Assembly: GCA_020438135.1 (NCBI GenBank)
Contig: JAGQVF010000003.1
Span: forward strand, 14,545-69,924
Direction of reading: 5' to 3'
DNA length: 55,380 nt
From: Bacteroidales bacterium
GTDB lineage: Bacteria > Bacteroidota > Bacteroidia > Bacteroidales > JAADJA01
In this document: one piece after another, positions 52,941-55,380 of the stretch
How positions within the stretch are numbered: position 1 is the stretch's first letter
Layout of the letters: every line of letters starts with the position of its first letter
The notes under the pieces: model-generated
Databases searched by the model: none
What the model was told of the DNA's origin: nothing
Seen by the model: the letters and a program-made list of their open reading frames with translations, nothing else
Program-made: the position numbers and the translations under genes

Positions 52941-53444
52941 TTAATTAAACTCCTTTTTCAATTGTGCTGCCCATTTTTTTACCCGTTCAGGTGTTTTATC
53001 GGCTTGTGAATCATGGTCGATCGCCAGGCCTACAAATTTTCCATCTTTTTCTGCGGAGGAGAAATAATATTTATATCCCCTTGTGGAGGTGAATCCGACG
53101 ATCTGATCTTTTACCGGCAACCGGCAATAAATGGTTCCCATCCCATCGGCAAAACTGCCCGGATAGTTTTCCTGGTCGCCCAATCCGAAAAGGGCAATTT
53201 TTTTCCCGGTAAAATCGAGATCAACAATGTCGTCGATCAGCAATTCCCAGTCGTCCTGCATATCCCCGATACCCCAGGCTGACGTACCGAAAATGAGGTT
53301 TTCATATTGTAAGATATCCTCCGGTTTTGTGTTTTTTATATCATAAATATCCACTGAATCCGCACCCATTTCCTTTTTGATCAATTCAGCGACTTTTTTT
53401 GTGCTTCCTGATGTTGTTCCGTAAAATAATCCTGTTTTTTTCAT
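52941..53444 (-). CDS. fldA: flavodoxin (long-chain)
   Basis: The 167-residue FMN protein has the phosphate-binding loop YGTTSGSTKKVAELI near the N-terminus, the FGTSAWGIGDMQDDW loop (aromatic W that stacks on the flavin) and the GLGDQENYPGSFADGMG segment of long-chain flavodoxins. It carries low-potential electrons and commonly replaces ferredoxin when iron is scarce. It lies close to the ferredoxin gene, on the opposite strand. A TATCTTTG element (minus strand, 53495-53502) about 50 bases upstream is the likely promoter. Confidence 0.95.
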   Translation of the reverse strand: MKKTGLFYGTTSGSTKKVAELIKKEMGADSVDIYDIKNTKPEDILQYENLIFGTSAWGIGDMQDDWELLIDDIVDLDFTGKKIALFGLGDQENYPGSFADGMGTIYCRLPVKDQIVGFTSTRGYKYYFSSAEKDGKFVGLAIDHDSQADKTPERVKKWAAQLKKEFN

Positions 53445-53494
53445 TTGTTCCCGTCAATTTTTCTAAATGAACATTTCACTTTTATTTATGTTTG

Positions 53495-53502
53495 CAAAGA
53501 TA
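53495..53502 (-). promoter_or_regulatory. -7 promoter element of flavodoxin
   Basis: It reads TATCTTTG on the minus strand, a TAnnTTTG match, with a leader of about 45 bases to the flavodoxin start. Confidence 0.5.
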
Positions 53503-53538
53503 CATTATTCAGAATTGATATAAATAAACAGAATAACA

Positions 53539-53916
53539 TTGCAGGCCTTTCAAAGGAAATATAAATGGATGATGCTGGCTTTTATACTGAGCCTGGTGCA
53601 TTCGTTTTTTCCTCACCATCATGGTGATCATCATTACTCAACTCCTGTTTTTTCGGAGTATGAAAATGATGACCCGGCATGGCTGCTCCGCGGTGTTTTT
53701 AGTTTCGATCTGGGTGAGGATCACCTCGAACATTACATCGCATCACAAACCCTTACGAATAGCACTGTTAATTTATTTATCGACTTTGTTCTCATTGATT
53801 TTTCTTTAAAGAAAACTGAAAAGAAAGACTATCCAATTGCTCAGGTCAGAGATTATCTTCCTCTATCCGGTAACCCATCCACACCGATCACCCGTGGACC
53901 TCCCACCACGGCATAA
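53539..53916 (+). CDS. small His-rich exported protein upstream of a heavy-metal RND pump
   Basis: This protein of up to 125 residues has an N-terminal hydrophobic stretch (WMMLAFILSLVHSFFP) and just after it a histidine cluster (PHHHGDHH) likely to bind metal. The rest has no recognised domain and ends proline-rich (TPITRGPPTTA). The start is either TTG (53539) or ATG (53569); a stop 18 bases upstream of the TTG excludes anything longer. It precedes the RND pump gene by 55 bases on the same strand, so it is probably a metal-binding accessory to copper, silver or zinc efflux. That is inferred from position and the histidines. Confidence 0.6.
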   Translation: MQAFQRKYKWMMLAFILSLVHSFFPHHHGDHHYSTPVFSEYENDDPAWLLRGVFSFDLGEDHLEHYIASQTLTNSTVNLFIDFVLIDFSLKKTEKKDYPIAQVRDYLPLSGNPSTPITRGPPTTA

Positions 53917-53971
53917 CTTCCGTTCAACCCATCGGCCATCTTAACTTTTTCCCATAATTAACATACTTTTT

Positions 53972-55380
53972 ATGATTGAGAAAATTATTGAATTTTCAGT
54001 CAGGAATAAGCTGATCGTAGGATTGTTGACGCTGGCCATGATCGCCTGGGGTGTTTACAATTTCACCGTATTGCCGATCGATGCCGTGCCCGACATCACC
54101 AATAACCAGGTGCAGGTGATCACCAGTTCGTCATCGCTTGCCCCACAGGAAGTTGAGCAGTTTATTACCTTTCCCGTCGAGATTGCCATGGCCAACATAC
54201 AGGACGTTACCGAGATCCGTTCGGTCTCCAGGTCGGGCCTCTCCGTGGTCACCATTGTTTTTAAGGATAACGTAAGTCCTTACCTGGCCCGCCAGTTGGT
54301 GAGCGAACAGATAAAAATTGCTGAAGGAAATATCCCCGAAGGTTATGGAACTCCTGAAATGATGCCCATCACCACTGGTTTGGGCGAGATCTACCAATAT
54401 GTGATCGAACCCGAGCCGGGCTATGAAAAGGTGTTTGGCCCGATGGAGATCCGTACGGTTCAGGATTGGATCGTGAAACGCCACCTGTCAGGAATTCCAG
54501 GAATTGTTGAGATCAGTAGTTTTGGCGGATTCTTAAAACAATACGAGGTTTCCATCCGGCCTCGTACGCTTGTCGAAATGGATCTTTCCATTCTGGAGGT
54601 TTTCGATGCCCTCGAAAAGAACAATCAAAATACCGGCGGAAGTTACATCGAAAAAGGCCCCAATGCCTATTACATCAGGGCTGAAGGAATGATCCATGAA
54701 ATGGATGACATCCGCAACATTGTGATCAAAAACCGGGGCGGAATACCCATCCTTATCGGTGATGTAGCCGATGTGAAAATTTCTTCACCACCACGATTCG
54801 GTGCCATGACCAAAGATGGAAAAGGGGAAGCAGTGGGCGGAATAACCCTCATGCTAAAAGGAGCCAATACGGCGCAGGTGATCCGAAATGTGAAAGAACG
54901 GATGGAAGAGGTCAGAAAAACCCTTCCGGAAGGACTTACCGTTCATGCCTATCTCGACCGTGCAACATTGATCAGCAAAACAATCCGAACCGTTTCTAAA
55001 AACCTGATCGAAGGAGGCTTGATTGTGATTTTTGTGTTGATCCTTTTGCTCGGGAATTACAGGGCCGGGCTGATCGTTGCTTCCGTAATTCCGATGTCGA
55101 TGCTGTTTGCCTTTTCGATGATGAACCTGTTTGGTGTTTCCGCCAACCTGATGAGCCTCGGTGCCATCGACTTCGGGTTGATCGTGGATGGTTCTGTCAT
55201 CGTGGTTGAAGGGATCATTTACCAGATCCATAAACGGGTTCATGAAAAAAGGCTCACCCAGGCCCAGCTCGAGGAGAGCATTGTTGTTGCCGGGAAAAAG
55301 GTGAGCCGTTCGGCGGTATTTGGCGTGTTGATCATTCTTATTGTGTATATTCCGATTCTTGCATTCACCGGCATCGAAGG
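53972..55380 (+). CDS. heavy-metal RND efflux pump, CusA/CzcA family, 5' part only
   Basis: The frame runs from ATG 53972 to the end of the window (469 complete codons) and continues beyond it; the full protein should be about 1030 residues or more. It shows the HME-RND N-terminus (RNKLIVGLLTLAMIAWGVY, first membrane helix), DAVPDITNNQVQV and the helix-4 motif GAIDFGLIVDGSVIVVEG, whose charged residues carry protons. It exports monovalent (Cu/Ag) or divalent (Zn/Co/Cd) metal from periplasm or cytoplasm with a membrane-fusion protein and outer-membrane channel that must lie further on. The metal cannot be decided: the diagnostic central Met or acidic residues are outside the window or untested. 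Codon use looks more GC-rich than in neighbouring genes. Confidence 0.92.
   Translation, partial: MIEKIIEFSVRNKLIVGLLTLAMIAWGVYNFTVLPIDAVPDITNNQVQVITSSSSLAPQEVEQFITFPVEIAMANIQDVTEIRSVSRSGLSVVTIVFKDNVSPYLARQLVSEQIKIAEGNIPEGYGTPEMMPITTGLGEIYQYVIEPEPGYEKVFGPMEIRTVQDWIVKRHLSGIPGIVEISSFGGFLKQYEVSIRPRTLVEMDLSILEVFDALEKNNQNTGGSYIEKGPNAYYIRAEGMIHEMDDIRNIVIKNRGGIPILIGDVADVKISSPPRFGAMTKDGKGEAVGGITLMLKGANTAQVIRNVKERMEEVRKTLPEGLTVHAYLDRATLISKTIRTVSKNLIEGGLIVIFVLILLLGNYRAGLIVASVIPMSMLFAFSMMNLFGVSANLMSLGAIDFGLIVDGSVIVVEGIIYQIHKRVHEKRLTQAQLEESIVVAGKKVSRSAVFGVLIILIVYIPILAFTGIE

Noticed and set aside
1-55380. CRISPR array, prophage, integrative element or insertion sequence
   Set aside because: No regularly spaced direct repeats, cas genes, transposase, integrase or phage structural genes were found on either strand.

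Overview
The window is a piece of chromosome from a member of the Bacteroidota, most likely a Bacteroidales/Marinilabiliales-type organism living with little or no oxygen. Evidence: the FeoA-FeoB fusion; a DUF5063 protein; an OstA-like LPS protein; paralogous PEGA/FGE-sulfatase surface proteins; and, before many genes, the Bacteroidota -7 element TAnnTTTG. Shine-Dalgarno sequences are mostly absent, with one marked exception before an ECF sigma factor. No rRNA, tRNA, CRISPR array, prophage or insertion sequence was seen.

Layout. 1-834: 3' end of an OstA/LptA-like gene. 1145-8885: the most unusual locus. It encodes a periplasmic-binding-protein/GcvH-like fusion, a Tat-exported four-cluster ferredoxin (HybA type), an NrfD/HybB-type membrane quinone subunit and a second membrane-anchored GcvH-like protein, followed by a histidine kinase with heme-c-type motifs in its sensor and an NtrC-type sigma54 activator. 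No hydrogenase or molybdoenzyme catalytic subunit is present. Three 17-bp palindromes and a sigma54-like site precede the operon. 8940-18670: archaemetzincin, aconitase, a hybrid kinase, a sulfotransferase-like protein, a secreted protein of the family usually labelled asparagine synthetase B, and DnaB. 18853-26957: an FAH-family hydrolase, then three paralogous PEGA + FGE-sulfatase exported proteins and an LPP20-like exported protein. 26989-29846: a Fur-regulated zinc/manganese ABC importer. 29898-38702: UvrA, an ECF sigma factor with a small companion, a flavoredoxin-rubredoxin fusion, a GreA/B-like protein, DUF5063, an EEP-family nuclease/phosphatase, and a hybrid kinase that has lost its phosphoacceptor histidine. 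39174-50724: FeoAB, a TPR lipoprotein, RecA, Bcp, a MerR-type regulator, an M23 peptidase, AlaS, NhaA and an exported hypothetical. 51018-55380: ornithine aminotransferase, a 56-residue 2[4Fe-4S] ferredoxin, flavodoxin, a His-rich exported protein and the start of a heavy-metal RND pump.

How they fit together. Much of the window is housekeeping (replication, repair, translation, TCA cycle, ion and metal homeostasis). Over this lies a redox theme: the HybAB/GcvH-like membrane module under a putative heme sensor, the Hrb-like flavoredoxin-rubredoxin, ferredoxin, flavodoxin and Bcp. The best candidates for undescribed biology are the 1145-8885 system and the 19783-26957 exported-protein cluster. 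Functions are read from motifs and family knowledge only; no searches were run.
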